From: Pseudazoarcus pumilus
GTDB taxonomy: Bacteria > Pseudomonadota > Gammaproteobacteria > Burkholderiales > Rhodocyclaceae
Direction: 5' to 3'
NCBI RefSeq assembly: GCF_002872475.1
Contig: NZ_CP025682.1
Coordinates: 2,542,001 to 2,606,000 of the forward strand
DNA length: 64,000 nt
Shown in pieces: positions 50,123 to 59,445 of the stretch (the stretch's first letter is position 1; every line of letters starts with the position of its first letter). Below the pieces are notes generated by a model. It saw only the letters and a program-made list of their open reading frames with translations, had not been told where the DNA came from and made no database searches. Both the position numbers and the translations under genes were made by a program.

Positions 50123-52659
50123 GTCGCCCCCCGCGTCACGTTGCCGGAAAATCGCCCGTCGCCTTGATTATCCAGGAGCAGCCGCAGAAGGTTATCGGCG
50201 CTCTGCTCCCAGGAAAGCCACGGCATGCGCCCGGAACGCGGGTGTTTGCCAGCGCCCTCCAATGCGAGCCAGTCGACCACCGTCTGCGCGAGCACCTCGG
50301 GGCTTTCGCCCTCGAAGTAGTACGCGCATTGGCCCGCGACCTCCCTGAAGACGGGAAGGTCGCGGGCAATGATCGGGAGACCATGCCGCGCCGCCTCGAC
50401 CAGCGGCAGCCCGAACCCCTCGCCCCGAGAGGCCGCGATCAGACATTTAGCGGCGCCGTAAACACGCTCCAGATACTCGTCGCCGAGGGCGTCCAGCCAG
50501 AAGAGACGCTGACCTCGCTCCGGATGACCTCTCAGCCGTGCAGCCAACGCCTCCACCAGCCATCCCTGTTTGCCAACGATCACCAGCGCGATATCGAGCC
50601 CCTGCGCCCAAAGGCTCTCGAATGCCGCCAATACCTGGGCATGTCCTTTGCGAGGCTCGATGGTGCCAACCATCAGGAAACCAGGCTGACGGGAGAGCGC
50701 GTGAAAAATCCCGTCTGCATCACCCGGAAGGCCATGACTGGCGTGTGATGCAGAAATATCCGCACCGTTGTGAGACCAACCGATGCGGAAATGGCGACGC
50801 CGGGAGGCCTGCAAGCCGCCCAGCCAATCATGCAGTTCGAGCGCGACCGACTTGCTCACGCAAATTGCGCCATCGGAGTCGGCAACGACCGAGAGCCATT
50901 CGGGGAACTCTTCCGCCTCCTGCGCACCGAAGCACTCCGGCATGCTCACACATAGCAAGTCGTGCACGAGAAACTCGACGCGCACGCCCTCCCTGCGCAT
51001 TCGCCGAAACATCTCCCGGTGCTGCGCGACAACCCGCGGCTGGAAATCCAACCCGAAAAAGAGGTCTCCGGGCGCGAACTCTATGGGCTCATGCCCGAAT
51101 TCGTCACCACCCGCATGATCCAGCGTGCCCGCGATGAAATTGCGCGCGTAGCGATAGCCTTCCCTGAATGTTGCGAAGACCGGTTCAACGCGGTAACCGA
51201 CGGGCGGCTGACGCAGCCAGTGATGCAGCACGCCACGCACCACACGTTGGATCCCCGTTCGGGCATCGTGCCGGACGATTTCCGACACATCCACGAGCAA
51301 CTGCTTCGGTCCTTTCGCGTAGCCGCCCGCAAGCCGGTTCTGGGCAATGCATGCGGACAGCGAAACAAGTTGCTGTTCGTCGAAATCCCGGATGTGTCTT
51401 GCCACGGCCTGCAGCACGTCTTGATCAGACGGCCACTGCGACTCGGAAGGAGGGCGCAGCCGCCCCCACGCGGCGATCGCCCGTCTGGCCGTTTCATCCC
51501 ACGAAAAGCACCCGGCCCGCGCTCGTCCATGCCGAATCAAGCGACCCCGCCAGCGCGGATCGGTGAGCGCCCTCTCCATCGAAGCCCGAATGGCATCCAC
51601 ATCGAAAGGATCGAACAGCGCCTCGTCCAGCCCCACCACTTCCGGCAGACTGCTTCGATTGCCTGCCAGCACCGGCGCGCCGCACGCCATCGCCTCGATC
51701 ACCGGCAGCCCGAAGCCTTCCTGCCACGATGGAAACACGAACAGTGCGCAATGCGAGTACAAGCCGACGAGCTCTTCATCGCTGACATAGTCCGAAAAAC
51801 GGACTTCGTCGGGCCGCAGGCCCTGAGCTCTCACGAATTTTCGGAGCTGAAAGACGTCTCCCTCGACAAACTTGCCAGCCAGCACAAGCTGATGCGCGCT
51901 GCGCACGCTCGCGGGCAATTGCGCGAAGGCCTCGATCAGGCGCGGCAGGTTCTTGCGTCGATCGGCCCCGCCAACGTACAGCACGAACGAGCGATCGACA
52001 CCCAATCGCCGCAGCAATGCATCGATTTCACCCGTTTCCGGGCGAAACAGTTCATCCACCCCCTCCGAGGCATTGACCGTTTGTTCCGCACCGATGCCCA
52101 GATGCTCGGCAGCTTCGCTCAGGGACGATTCGGAAATCCCCAGCAACAGCGAAGCGCGGCGCAACTCTTCAAGTCTGGATCGATAGAAGCGCTCGTATCC
52201 CGGATAGGGTTCCATGTATTCCTTTGCATTGAGCAACGGAATCAGATCATGCAAGGTCACGCTGACCGGCGTATGCAGATCGAATCGCCGCACACTCATC
52301 ACGGCATCGTCCGCATAGCCCTCGAACAGACTGCTCACATGGATCACATCCGGCCGCAGGCTCGCGAGAAACGCCTCTCGCAGAATCTCCGCGACCACCC
52401 ATCTGGGGGCGTTGGCTGAGTGAATCCGCCCGACCGGAGCGGGCGCATGCCATACACGGATATTGTCTTGCGGCAAGACGCCTTCGAACGCATCCCGGAT
52501 TGCGTCGATCGGTTCTGGAAAAAGTCCGTTCAGGGCGAGAAACACCTCGTGCTCACCGCGATTTCGGCATACGGCACGAGCGAACGACAGCGTGTATCGG
52601 CCCAACCCACGAAAACGGCTGGCCGTCTGCGCGCCCTGCATGTCAAGCACGATCCGCAT
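50119..52659 (-). CDS. Two-domain GT4 glycosyltransferase
   Basis: 846 residues with two GT4 (GT-B fold) catalytic units in one chain. The first begins RIVLDMQGAQTASRFRGLGRY and has DRRKNLPRLIEAF and EGFGLPVIEAMACGAPVLA. The second has VDVSEIVRHDARTGIQRV near its start and IEPRKGHAQVLAAFE, then EGFGLPLVEAARHGLPIIA. Both carry the E-x7-E pair. Such tandem enzymes usually add two sugars in alternating fashion to an O-chain. The ATG at 52659 overlaps the stop of the upstream gene (ATGA); the open frame to 53070 is not supported. Confidence 0.87.
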   Translation of the reverse strand: MRIVLDMQGAQTASRFRGLGRYTLSFARAVCRNRGEHEVFLALNGLFPEPIDAIRDAFEGVLPQDNIRVWHAPAPVGRIHSANAPRWVVAEILREAFLASLRPDVIHVSSLFEGYADDAVMSVRRFDLHTPVSVTLHDLIPLLNAKEYMEPYPGYERFYRSRLEELRRASLLLGISESSLSEAAEHLGIGAEQTVNASEGVDELFRPETGEIDALLRRLGVDRSFVLYVGGADRRKNLPRLIEAFAQLPASVRSAHQLVLAGKFVEGDVFQLRKFVRAQGLRPDEVRFSDYVSDEELVGLYSHCALFVFPSWQEGFGLPVIEAMACGAPVLAGNRSSLPEVVGLDEALFDPFDVDAIRASMERALTDPRWRGRLIRHGRARAGCFSWDETARRAIAAWGRLRPPSESQWPSDQDVLQAVARHIRDFDEQQLVSLSACIAQNRLAGGYAKGPKQLLVDVSEIVRHDARTGIQRVVRGVLHHWLRQPPVGYRVEPVFATFREGYRYARNFIAGTLDHAGGDEFGHEPIEFAPGDLFFGLDFQPRVVAQHREMFRRMRREGVRVEFLVHDLLCVSMPECFGAQEAEEFPEWLSVVADSDGAICVSKSVALELHDWLGGLQASRRRHFRIGWSHNGADISASHASHGLPGDADGIFHALSRQPGFLMVGTIEPRKGHAQVLAAFESLWAQGLDIALVIVGKQGWLVEALAARLRGHPERGQRLFWLDALGDEYLERVYGAAKCLIAASRGEGFGLPLVEAARHGLPIIARDLPVFREVAGQCAYYFEGESPEVLAQTVVDWLALEGAGKHPRSGRMPWLSWEQSADNLLRLLLDNQGDGRFSGNVTRGAT

Positions 52660-53054
52660 CAGTCGTTCGCCCCGCGCTCGTCCTCGACGATTCGACGCAG
52701 TTCGGCGTGGACTCGGCGGGCTCCCGGCGGTAGCTGGGAAGCATCCGCCCCGTGCCACCACAATCCCGGACCGTGTTCGAATCGCCCGCTCACCTGCCCT
52801 TCCAGTACGCCGTTGCGACGCGCAACCGAAAGAAGATACCGGTAGATGCCCGGAAACCGGGTCAGGACCCTGTTGATCGGATTGCTCAGGAACGGTCGTT
52901 GGAGCACGAACCGGATGCACCATGCGAGCGGGCGCTGAGCGGTCTTCATCGAGCCTCGCATGAGACGGCCAGACAAACGGCGCAGAGACTTCAACGGCCA
53001 CTCCCAAATTCGTTCCGACACGCTGTTCATGCGATCCGGCAGGCGCAGCATCAT
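52659..53054 (-). CDS. 131-residue protein of unknown function in the glycan unit
   Basis: Short frame between an FkbM-type methyltransferase and the two-domain glycosyltransferase, overlapping both by 4 bases (ATGA), which supports a real gene. The product is basic with amphipathic helices (WPLKSLRRLSGRLM, FPGIYRYLLSVARR). It resembles the helical stretches that often tail glycosyltransferases and methyltransferases in such loci. It may be a detached piece of such a protein. No function is assigned. Confidence 0.6.
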   Translation of the reverse strand: MMLRLPDRMNSVSERIWEWPLKSLRRLSGRLMRGSMKTAQRPLAWCIRFVLQRPFLSNPINRVLTRFPGIYRYLLSVARRNGVLEGQVSGRFEHGPGLWWHGADASQLPPGARRVHAELRRIVEDERGAND

Positions 53055-54091
53055 CGTCCAATCGTCCCATCCACGCCCGGGTCGGCGCAGCGGCCGCCAG
53101 ATACCGGTTCCGGATACTCGAACCGCCCCAGCCACAGATCCGGGCGATCCGGGTGGTTCGGCTGATCCAGTGGCGTCGGAAAACATCGGTCGTCCGGCTT
53201 CGTGCGCGCCAGGTCGCGCCGCACGTAGGTCACCTCCAGCACCGGAGCGATGCACACCCCGCCCAGAACACGCAGCCCGCCGTAGTTGTTGCCATGCACA
53301 TGCACCGGAACAAACTCGCGCCGCAAACGCGACAGCGCCTCGTGCGCCGTGGCGAAGAAGGCCGCGTCGCCGGCCCGGTCCAGCCAGTGCAATTCGACCA
53401 CGATCTGCGCAAAACAGCGCAGGGACTCGGCAGGCATCGCGGCGAACACCTCCCATTCCGCACCTTCCACGTCGATCTTCAGCACCAGATCGCGGCGCGC
53501 CGCATGGCCGTTGCGCTCGAGCAGCGCATAGAGGGAACGCAAGCGCCCGCCATCCCGCCCCGACGGGCAGATCCCCACTGCTTCGAAATGGAAGCGTTCA
53601 TGAGAATCCGGCAGCCGTTCGATGGTGTGGTCGTACTGGAACACTTCGTAACCACGCTCCGCCATGTCCGCGTCCCACGAGACGTCGTCCGCGATACCGA
53701 ACGAATATGCGACGCCCCCATTCAGCAAATCCGCAGCCATCACGTAGCCCCCGTCGTGATCGCGTCCCAGGCGAACATAATCCCCATCGACCAAGGCTTC
53801 CGGCTTGAGCAGATGCATCAGCACGCAGGCCCGCTCCCCGGCATCCTCATCATGTTCCGGATAGCCTTTCACCACGCCCCGTTTCAGAATCTCCACCCGC
53901 GGATGAATGCCCGCACCGTGCAAGGCATCCACGAAGTCATCGGGCATCGCCCGCAATTCGGACTCGAGCGCATCGATGCGCGCGATCACCGCACGATCTT
54001 CAAGCACTTTCAGGACCGACCCGCCAACCACCCGATCGATCAGTCGGCGCACCCATCGGCGCAACGCGGCATCCATCCGTCGGAATTGCAT
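53051..54091 (-). CDS. FkbM-type methyltransferase
   Basis: 346 residues. After an N-terminal helical part (RWVRRLIDRVVGGSVLKVLE) comes a SAM-dependent FkbM-like core: RLGRDHDGGYVMAADLLNGG with the glycine-rich stretch, AYSFGIADDVSWDADMAERG, YDHTIERLP, and the signature LVLKIDVEGAEWEVFAAMP. The enzyme would O-methylate a sugar of the exported polysaccharide. The ATG at 54091 lies 2 bases after the flippase stop; the upstream open frame is antisense to nothing useful and is ignored. Confidence 0.82.
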   Translation of the reverse strand: MQFRRMDAALRRWVRRLIDRVVGGSVLKVLEDRAVIARIDALESELRAMPDDFVDALHGAGIHPRVEILKRGVVKGYPEHDEDAGERACVLMHLLKPEALVDGDYVRLGRDHDGGYVMAADLLNGGVAYSFGIADDVSWDADMAERGYEVFQYDHTIERLPDSHERFHFEAVGICPSGRDGGRLRSLYALLERNGHAARRDLVLKIDVEGAEWEVFAAMPAESLRCFAQIVVELHWLDRAGDAAFFATAHEALSRLRREFVPVHVHGNNYGGLRVLGGVCIAPVLEVTYVRRDLARTKPDDRCFPTPLDQPNHPDRPDLWLGRFEYPEPVSGGRCADPGVDGTIGR

Positions 54092-54093
54092 CC

Positions 54094-55323
54094 TCACCCC
54101 CGCGATTTCATGGCCTTCAGCCGCCGAACGGATATCCCGCCCGCCAACGCCACCGCGAGCACCGCATGTGCCAGCGCGACGCCTGCGGCAAAACCCTTCG
54201 CCCCGTGCCCCCACCATCCCACCGCCGCGAAACCGACCATCGCGGCAGCGCAAGCCCACAGGGCCAAAGCCAGCTGACGATCCCGTTCCAGCGCGATCCA
54301 GGCCTGAATCAGCACCAGACTCACGAAGAGCGGCGGCAGAACCAGCAGTACCCACGGGATCAGCGCGTGCGCCTGGCGAAACCCCTCGCCGAACACCAAT
54401 ACGACGATCGGCTCTGCAAGCAGCCAGCCTGCTGCCCAACCCAGCATGGCCAGCACGCCAGCCAATGCCGCCCACCCCGCAACTTCCCGGCCGAAGCGCG
54501 CGCTATCCGCGGCCGCCAGCCGAAACACGCGCAGCAACACATTGGTGAGCGGCGCGAACAACAATACCGCGGCCTCGACGAAGCGCGTCACCGCCGCGTA
54601 CGCCGACAGCGTGACCGGCTCCGCGCCAAACAACTCGAGCAGGACCATGTCCGCACGCAGCAGGAAGATGCTCGCCCCGGCCAGCAGCATCAGCGCGAAC
54701 GCACTGCGCCGCGCCTGTCTACCGGCCGCAAAGTTCGGCCGCACCAACCAACTGCGCCCGAAAAACGCCACCCACAGCAACAGCCCCGCCGCCCACGCCG
54801 CGAACACCACGGCGCTGCCCGCAGCCGGCAGCGTCGTCAGCGCAGCCACGATCAGGATGGCAGAGACCACGCGCCCGCCGAACTGCCAGCCCGCCTCCAG
54901 CTCGAATCGGCCCGCACCCCGCATGCGTGCCGAGGCCAGATTCATCACCCCCACCAGGGACAGGCACAGCACGGCCACCGAGAACGTCGGCGCGTGCTTC
55001 CACGCCCAGTTGCCCGTCAAGCCAATGCCTGCGAGGATCGCGCCGACGATCAGCACGTTCGCCATGCCGGCAGCGCACGCCGTGTCGCCCCGCACCACAC
55101 GGCCTGGCCGACCCACGGATTCCCGATAGACCAGCGTCGGCCACCCCCCTTCGATCAGCACGCCCGCGAGAATCGCAGCATTGAGCACCACCACGTAGGC
55201 GCCAAACTGCTCCGCACCCAGCGCCCGCGCAAGCCACGCCACTAGGGCGAAGGAAACCAGCGCACAGGCGGCGGCCCCCGCCCCTTGGGCCGCCATCGCG
55301 CGCAGCGCGCCCGCGCCACTCAC
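54094..55323 (-). CDS. wzx: Wzx-like polysaccharide flippase
   Basis: 409 residues with about twelve hydrophobic segments, a pattern of the MOP-superfamily oligosaccharide flippases (VAWLARALGAEQFGAYVVVLNA at the start, LLRADMVLLELFGAEPVTLSAYAAVTRF in the middle, with a charged pair in helix 7). It would move undecaprenyl-linked repeat units to the periplasm. The start is a GTG at 55323. It heads the leftward unit, back to back with the Wzz-like gene, which is the usual place for a flippase. Confidence 0.85.
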   Translation of the reverse strand: MSGAGALRAMAAQGAGAAACALVSFALVAWLARALGAEQFGAYVVVLNAAILAGVLIEGGWPTLVYRESVGRPGRVVRGDTACAAGMANVLIVGAILAGIGLTGNWAWKHAPTFSVAVLCLSLVGVMNLASARMRGAGRFELEAGWQFGGRVVSAILIVAALTTLPAAGSAVVFAAWAAGLLLWVAFFGRSWLVRPNFAAGRQARRSAFALMLLAGASIFLLRADMVLLELFGAEPVTLSAYAAVTRFVEAAVLLFAPLTNVLLRVFRLAAADSARFGREVAGWAALAGVLAMLGWAAGWLLAEPIVVLVFGEGFRQAHALIPWVLLVLPPLFVSLVLIQAWIALERDRQLALALWACAAAMVGFAAVGWWGHGAKGFAAGVALAHAVLAVALAGGISVRRLKAMKSRG

Positions 55324-55337
55324 GCGCAGACCTCACC

Positions 55338-55361
55338 GGCTACCTCGCTGGCTACCTCGCT
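55338..55361. repeat. Two tandem 12-mers upstream of wzx
   Basis: GGCTACCTCGCT occurs twice in succession in the short divergent region between wzx and the Wzz-like gene. No known regulator site is recognised; it could be slippage only. Confidence 0.5.
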
Positions 55362-55466
55362 GGCGGCCTTGATCCCTCGGCACATTACATTCGGCCAAAC
55401 TTGATTCTTATGCTTCATCGGCCCTTCGTGCGAGAATCCCCGCACCACGACTTGCCCAGATAACGA

Positions 55467-56615
55467 ATGACGAATACAGCATCGCCCCCTCCGCAACGAG
55501 AGCCAAACCTGCAACCCGACGAAATCGACCTGCGGGAAGTCATTCTGAGTCTGTGGGCACGACGCTGGCTGATCGCCATCTTAACCGTCATGGGCGCGCT
55601 CATCGGCCTCGCGCTCAGCCTGCATTCCACGCGCCACGTCGCGCAGACGGTGCTGCTGGCTCCCGGCATGGATGTCACCACCTATCGCAGATACGAAATC
55701 GCGCTGCAGGACCGCGGCAATTTCGAAGGTTTTCTCGACCGGCAGCAACAGTCTTCCGACGCCATCGGCAGGTTGCGCGACCTGGCCCCGCAATCGCTCG
55801 GTGCATGGATTCGCCCCAGGTTCAGCCTCACCGAGCAGGAAGCCCGGGCCATGGGCATCCGCCCCGACGGCAATCGCGACATGCTCGGCTTCAACCTGCG
55901 CATCGAAAGCCGCGACGCCGGCGCCGCACAACTGATCCCCGTCCTCTCCGAGTACGTACGCGACACCGTCACACGCGTCGACATCGCCAGCAGTGCCAGC
56001 GCATCCTGCACCCAGGCACGCTCCGCCCTCGGCGAACTCGCAGCCGCACAGCTCGAAGTCCAATCGCAACGGGAGCAACTCGCCGCCCGCGCAGATCGGC
56101 TGCGCGCCCTGCTTGCACAGGCAGACACCCTGCGCCCATCGGTCACATCCGCATTCGTGCCCACACCCGAAGAAACCGTGATGTCGAGACTCATCGAGAC
56201 GGAAATCGACATCGCAGACAGCGAACTCGACATCGCAGCGCAGACACGTCAAACGCAACTGGAAGATCTGCGCGCCAGCTACTACTGCACCTTGCAAACG
56301 TTGAGCGCACAAGCGCCGTCCGCGACGGCACTCATCGAACAAGCTGGCGACCTCATCGACCAAACGAAGTCGAATGATTCCGTCGAACAAGACCCGCTAT
56401 TGAAGCAACTCTACGGGACGCTCGCCGCCGAATACGACCTGTGGCGAATCGCCCATCAACGTACTACGAACATCGGCTCCCCGAGTGAAGCTGAAGACTC
56501 CAAGAGCCGCCGCCCTACCCTCTCCGTTGCGGCGGGCGTCGGCGCATTCGGCGGGATGTTCATCGGCTTCTTCCTCACTCTTGTCCTTGGATGGTGGGGA
56601 AGGACCGCCTCCTGA
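55467..56615 (+). CDS. Wzz-type chain-length determinant protein
   Basis: 382 residues: a short cytoplasmic tail, helix LIAILTVMGALIGLALSL near 35-52, a long periplasmic region rich in coiled coil (RSALGELAAAQLEVQSQREQLAARAD) and a second helix GGMFIGFFLTLVLGWW at the C-terminus. This two-helix frame is that of polysaccharide co-polymerases. It starts the rightward polysaccharide group. The periplasmic part is not close to enteric Wzz by eye, so the role is by architecture. Confidence 0.78.
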   Translation: MTNTASPPPQREPNLQPDEIDLREVILSLWARRWLIAILTVMGALIGLALSLHSTRHVAQTVLLAPGMDVTTYRRYEIALQDRGNFEGFLDRQQQSSDAIGRLRDLAPQSLGAWIRPRFSLTEQEARAMGIRPDGNRDMLGFNLRIESRDAGAAQLIPVLSEYVRDTVTRVDIASSASASCTQARSALGELAAAQLEVQSQREQLAARADRLRALLAQADTLRPSVTSAFVPTPEETVMSRLIETEIDIADSELDIAAQTRQTQLEDLRASYYCTLQTLSAQAPSATALIEQAGDLIDQTKSNDSVEQDPLLKQLYGTLAAEYDLWRIAHQRTTNIGSPSEAEDSKSRRPTLSVAAGVGAFGGMFIGFFLTLVLGWWGRTAS

Positions 56616-56619
56616 TCGC

Positions 56620-57789
56620 ATGACAAAGAATCACGAAATCAACCGCGCATCGACTAACGAACAAGTCGTCGCAATCATTCAGCGCCGCCTTACCCATTAT
56701 CGGGTTCCCCTATTCGAGCGTCTCCGCGATAGCCTCGCCGAGCAAAACATCCGACTTCGACTCGTGCATGGTGAACCTACTGAGGCTGAACGATCCAAAC
56801 GTGACGAAGGTCAGTTAGATTGGGCCGAGAAAATCAGAAACACTTACGTTCGTATCGGCAAAACTACGCTGTGTTGGCAGCATCTTCCCGAAGACCTTGA
56901 TCAAGTTGACCTAGTCATTCTGACGCAAGAGAACAGTATCTTATCCAACCTGCCCTGGCTTCTTAGAAAACGACAGAACGGGCCACGCATCGCCTTCTGG
57001 GGTCATGGAGCAAATTTTCAATCCGCATCGCCCAGAGGCATCAAGGAATCGTTCAAACGATGGACCACTAACCGGGTGGACTGGTGGTTTGCATATACTG
57101 ATTTGAGCACCTCTCAGATCGCAGAATCCGGATTCCCTGCCTCACGCACCACAACCCTCAACAACGCAATCGATACCGTTGCTCTGGCAAAAGACCTTGA
57201 ATCGACCACTACGGAAGACATTGAAAAGCTACGTCAAGATCTCGGCCTCAAAGAGGGGAGAACGGGGATATTCATCGGCTCTCTTTACCCCCAAAAGCGC
57301 CTAGACTTCTTGATAACGGCTGCAATCGAAATCCGCGACCGCCTGACGGACTTTTCCCTGATTATTGTGGGCGACGGACCGGAGAGGCAACGCGTAGCTC
57401 AAATGGCGTCCTTGCACCCATGGATACATGTCATCGGCGCACTGCACGGCCGTGAAAAGGCAAAATACCTGCGCTGCTCCGACGTGATACTCAACCCCGG
57501 ACTTGTGGGCCTTGGCATACTTGATTCATTTTCTGCAGGCGTACCGCTAATAACCACAGAGTACCCATTCCATTCCCCTGAGATTGCCTATCTTCGCCAT
57601 CGCACCAATGGAATACGCACTCAAAACTGTCCAACTTCATACGCCTCCGAAACGGTGCACCTCCTAACGGATCCTGAAACCTTGCGGGATCTTCGCAACA
57701 ACCTGAAATTCTGCGCCGCACGTTATAGTCTTTACGCCATGAACGAAAATTTCGCATCCGGAATATATAAATCACTTAAAAATTCTTAG
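56620..57789 (+). CDS. GT4-like glycosyltransferase
   Basis: 389 residues. Early VVAIIQRRLTHYRVPLFERL and later GTGIFIGSLYPQKRLDFLI-type sequence (GIFIGSLYPQKRLDFL), VGDGPERQRVAQ, and an end region with GVPLITTEYPFHSPEIAYL, consistent with a GT4/GT1-like fold. The E-x7-E pair is not obvious. The ATG at 56620 follows the Wzz-like stop closely; the frame open to 56485 overlaps that gene. From here DNA becomes clearly richer in A/T. Confidence 0.75.
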   Translation: MTKNHEINRASTNEQVVAIIQRRLTHYRVPLFERLRDSLAEQNIRLRLVHGEPTEAERSKRDEGQLDWAEKIRNTYVRIGKTTLCWQHLPEDLDQVDLVILTQENSILSNLPWLLRKRQNGPRIAFWGHGANFQSASPRGIKESFKRWTTNRVDWWFAYTDLSTSQIAESGFPASRTTTLNNAIDTVALAKDLESTTTEDIEKLRQDLGLKEGRTGIFIGSLYPQKRLDFLITAAIEIRDRLTDFSLIIVGDGPERQRVAQMASLHPWIHVIGALHGREKAKYLRCSDVILNPGLVGLGILDSFSAGVPLITTEYPFHSPEIAYLRHRTNGIRTQNCPTSYASETVHLLTDPETLRDLRNNLKFCAARYSLYAMNENFASGIYKSLKNS

Positions 57790-57814
57790 AAGATCAAAAC
57801 CAGGTAGAAAACCT

Positions 57815-58459
57815 ATGATCAGTAGAAAGTCACTTCGCAGCGCCGCTAAATTGGCATATGTTTTATTGCACATACCGATCTCTCGAATTCAGTTCAGAAA
57901 GCTAAAATCCACCACATCAATTAAACTCAACCTGGGCTCCGGAAAAACAAAAGGCCGTCAAGGATGGACAACCGTCGACCTACACGGGGCCGACATTGTT
58001 CACGACTTGAGGTGGGGGATCCCCTTACCTAACAACTCGGTAGACTTTATTTACTCCTCACACACACTTGAACACATCCCTTATCCACACCAAAATCCGT
58101 TCCTTGTTGAGTGCGTGCGCGTACTTAAACCTGGCGGAATCATCTCTCTTGCTGTTCCAAACGCATCCCTATATGTCGACGCCTATGTGAGCAGGAGACC
58201 ATTCAGAGATCCCTCTTCACTATATAAACCTGCAGCCGTGAACACCGGCTCACACCTCGACCAATTGAACTACATTGCATACATGGGTGGAGAACATCAT
58301 TACCTTTTTGACGAACAAAACCTCCAGAATACCTTAAAGTTAGCGGGATTTTATGACGTCCGTCTGCGCCCCTTCGATTCAGCAATTGATCATGCGGAGC
58401 GCGACTTCGAATCCATATACGTAGAGGGCAGAAAATCCGGCACAACAACCCAGAATTGA
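57815..58459 (+). CDS. Class I SAM-dependent methyltransferase
   Basis: 214 residues. The SAM-binding LNLGSGKTKGRQGWTTVDLH comes first, then IVHDLRWGIPLPNNSVDFIYSSHTLEH, the post-I acidic and motif regions, and VLKPGGIISLAVPNASL. This is a small Methyltransf_11-like enzyme common in polysaccharide clusters. The acceptor is unknown. A/T-rich DNA and codon use differ from the flanking core genome. Confidence 0.85.
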   Translation: MISRKSLRSAAKLAYVLLHIPISRIQFRKLKSTTSIKLNLGSGKTKGRQGWTTVDLHGADIVHDLRWGIPLPNNSVDFIYSSHTLEHIPYPHQNPFLVECVRVLKPGGIISLAVPNASLYVDAYVSRRPFRDPSSLYKPAAVNTGSHLDQLNYIAYMGGEHHYLFDEQNLQNTLKLAGFYDVRLRPFDSAIDHAERDFESIYVEGRKSGTTTQN

Positions 58460-58464
58460 TAATA

Positions 58465-59427
58465 ATGAACCGTACTTTTGAAAGCTTAGCCAGCACACTC
58501 TTCAGATACGCCAAGTTGCTAAAACAAAAGGCCGAACAGAAAGGGAAAATGGCTACGATACGCATTGTAATACTTAAGCCGTTATGCTGGGGAATTCTAA
58601 GGTGCAGTCCGAAAACACGGGTTTTCGACCACGCGTACCATTTCACTTGTTTTCTTAAGAATCACGGACGTCTTCCTCGAGAATCGAGGATGTACAACGA
58701 TATGCTCTATCGCATTTTAACAACGCACGAGATTCGGAATCCTCTGCGAACCTTCATTAGCGACAAGGAACATCTCAAGCAGTACGTAAAAGCAACGCTC
58801 GGAGACTCATTCAATGTTCGAACTTTCGCGGTACTCAAATCACCAGAAGAGGTCGATAACTATACTTTTTTAAATGCCTGTGTGGCAAAGCCCACCCATG
58901 GCTGCGGTCAAGTACTGATAATAGAAGAGCCTTTCAACCACTTCATTGATCGCAAGCTAATCAAGAGTTGGTTTCACTTTAATATTTACGACAATTGCCG
59001 ACAAGAGAATTACAAGAACCTTTTGCCTAAAATTATGATTGAGGAACTCCTTCCTCTCAGTCACGGCATGGATGAATACAAGGTATTTTGCATTCACGGG
59101 CAACCAAGGGCGATCATTCACTCCCGCGGATTCAAAGAAACCACGAAAGTTCGCTTCTACGATAGACAATGGAACACCCTCGACATTAAGCTCCTACCTT
59201 CGAATGACCCACTGCCACCATCACCCGCACCTAACAATTTGGAGGCAATGATTGATGCCGCTTCAATACTAAGCGCGCCTTTCGACTTTATTCGCGTCGA
59301 CTTGTATTCCGACGGTGAACGATGTCTTGTCTCAGAACTGACGAATTGCTCAGCAGGTGCATCGAGGCGATTTGCAAGCGGCCACGAAGAAGTCTTGTCA
59401 AGACTTCTATTTAAAACGGATAAATAA
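58465..59427 (+). CDS. TupA-like ATP-grasp protein
   Basis: 320 residues. Matches the TupA-type ATP-grasp group of polysaccharide loci by FLKNHGRLPRESRMYNDMLY, the FISDKEHLKQYVKATLGD stretch, CVAKPTHGCGQVLII, and DEYKVFCIHGQPRAI with the metal-ligand segment FDFIRVDLYS. Such enzymes link amino acids or similar acids to sugars by ATP-driven ligation. The ATG at 58465 is favoured over an in-frame TTG at 58456. It lies in the A/T-rich block. Confidence 0.8.
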   Translation: MNRTFESLASTLFRYAKLLKQKAEQKGKMATIRIVILKPLCWGILRCSPKTRVFDHAYHFTCFLKNHGRLPRESRMYNDMLYRILTTHEIRNPLRTFISDKEHLKQYVKATLGDSFNVRTFAVLKSPEEVDNYTFLNACVAKPTHGCGQVLIIEEPFNHFIDRKLIKSWFHFNIYDNCRQENYKNLLPKIMIEELLPLSHGMDEYKVFCIHGQPRAIIHSRGFKETTKVRFYDRQWNTLDIKLLPSNDPLPPSPAPNNLEAMIDAASILSAPFDFIRVDLYSDGERCLVSELTNCSAGASRRFASGHEEVLSRLLFKTDK

Positions 59428-59445
59428 CGCTTCGTTTTACACTTT

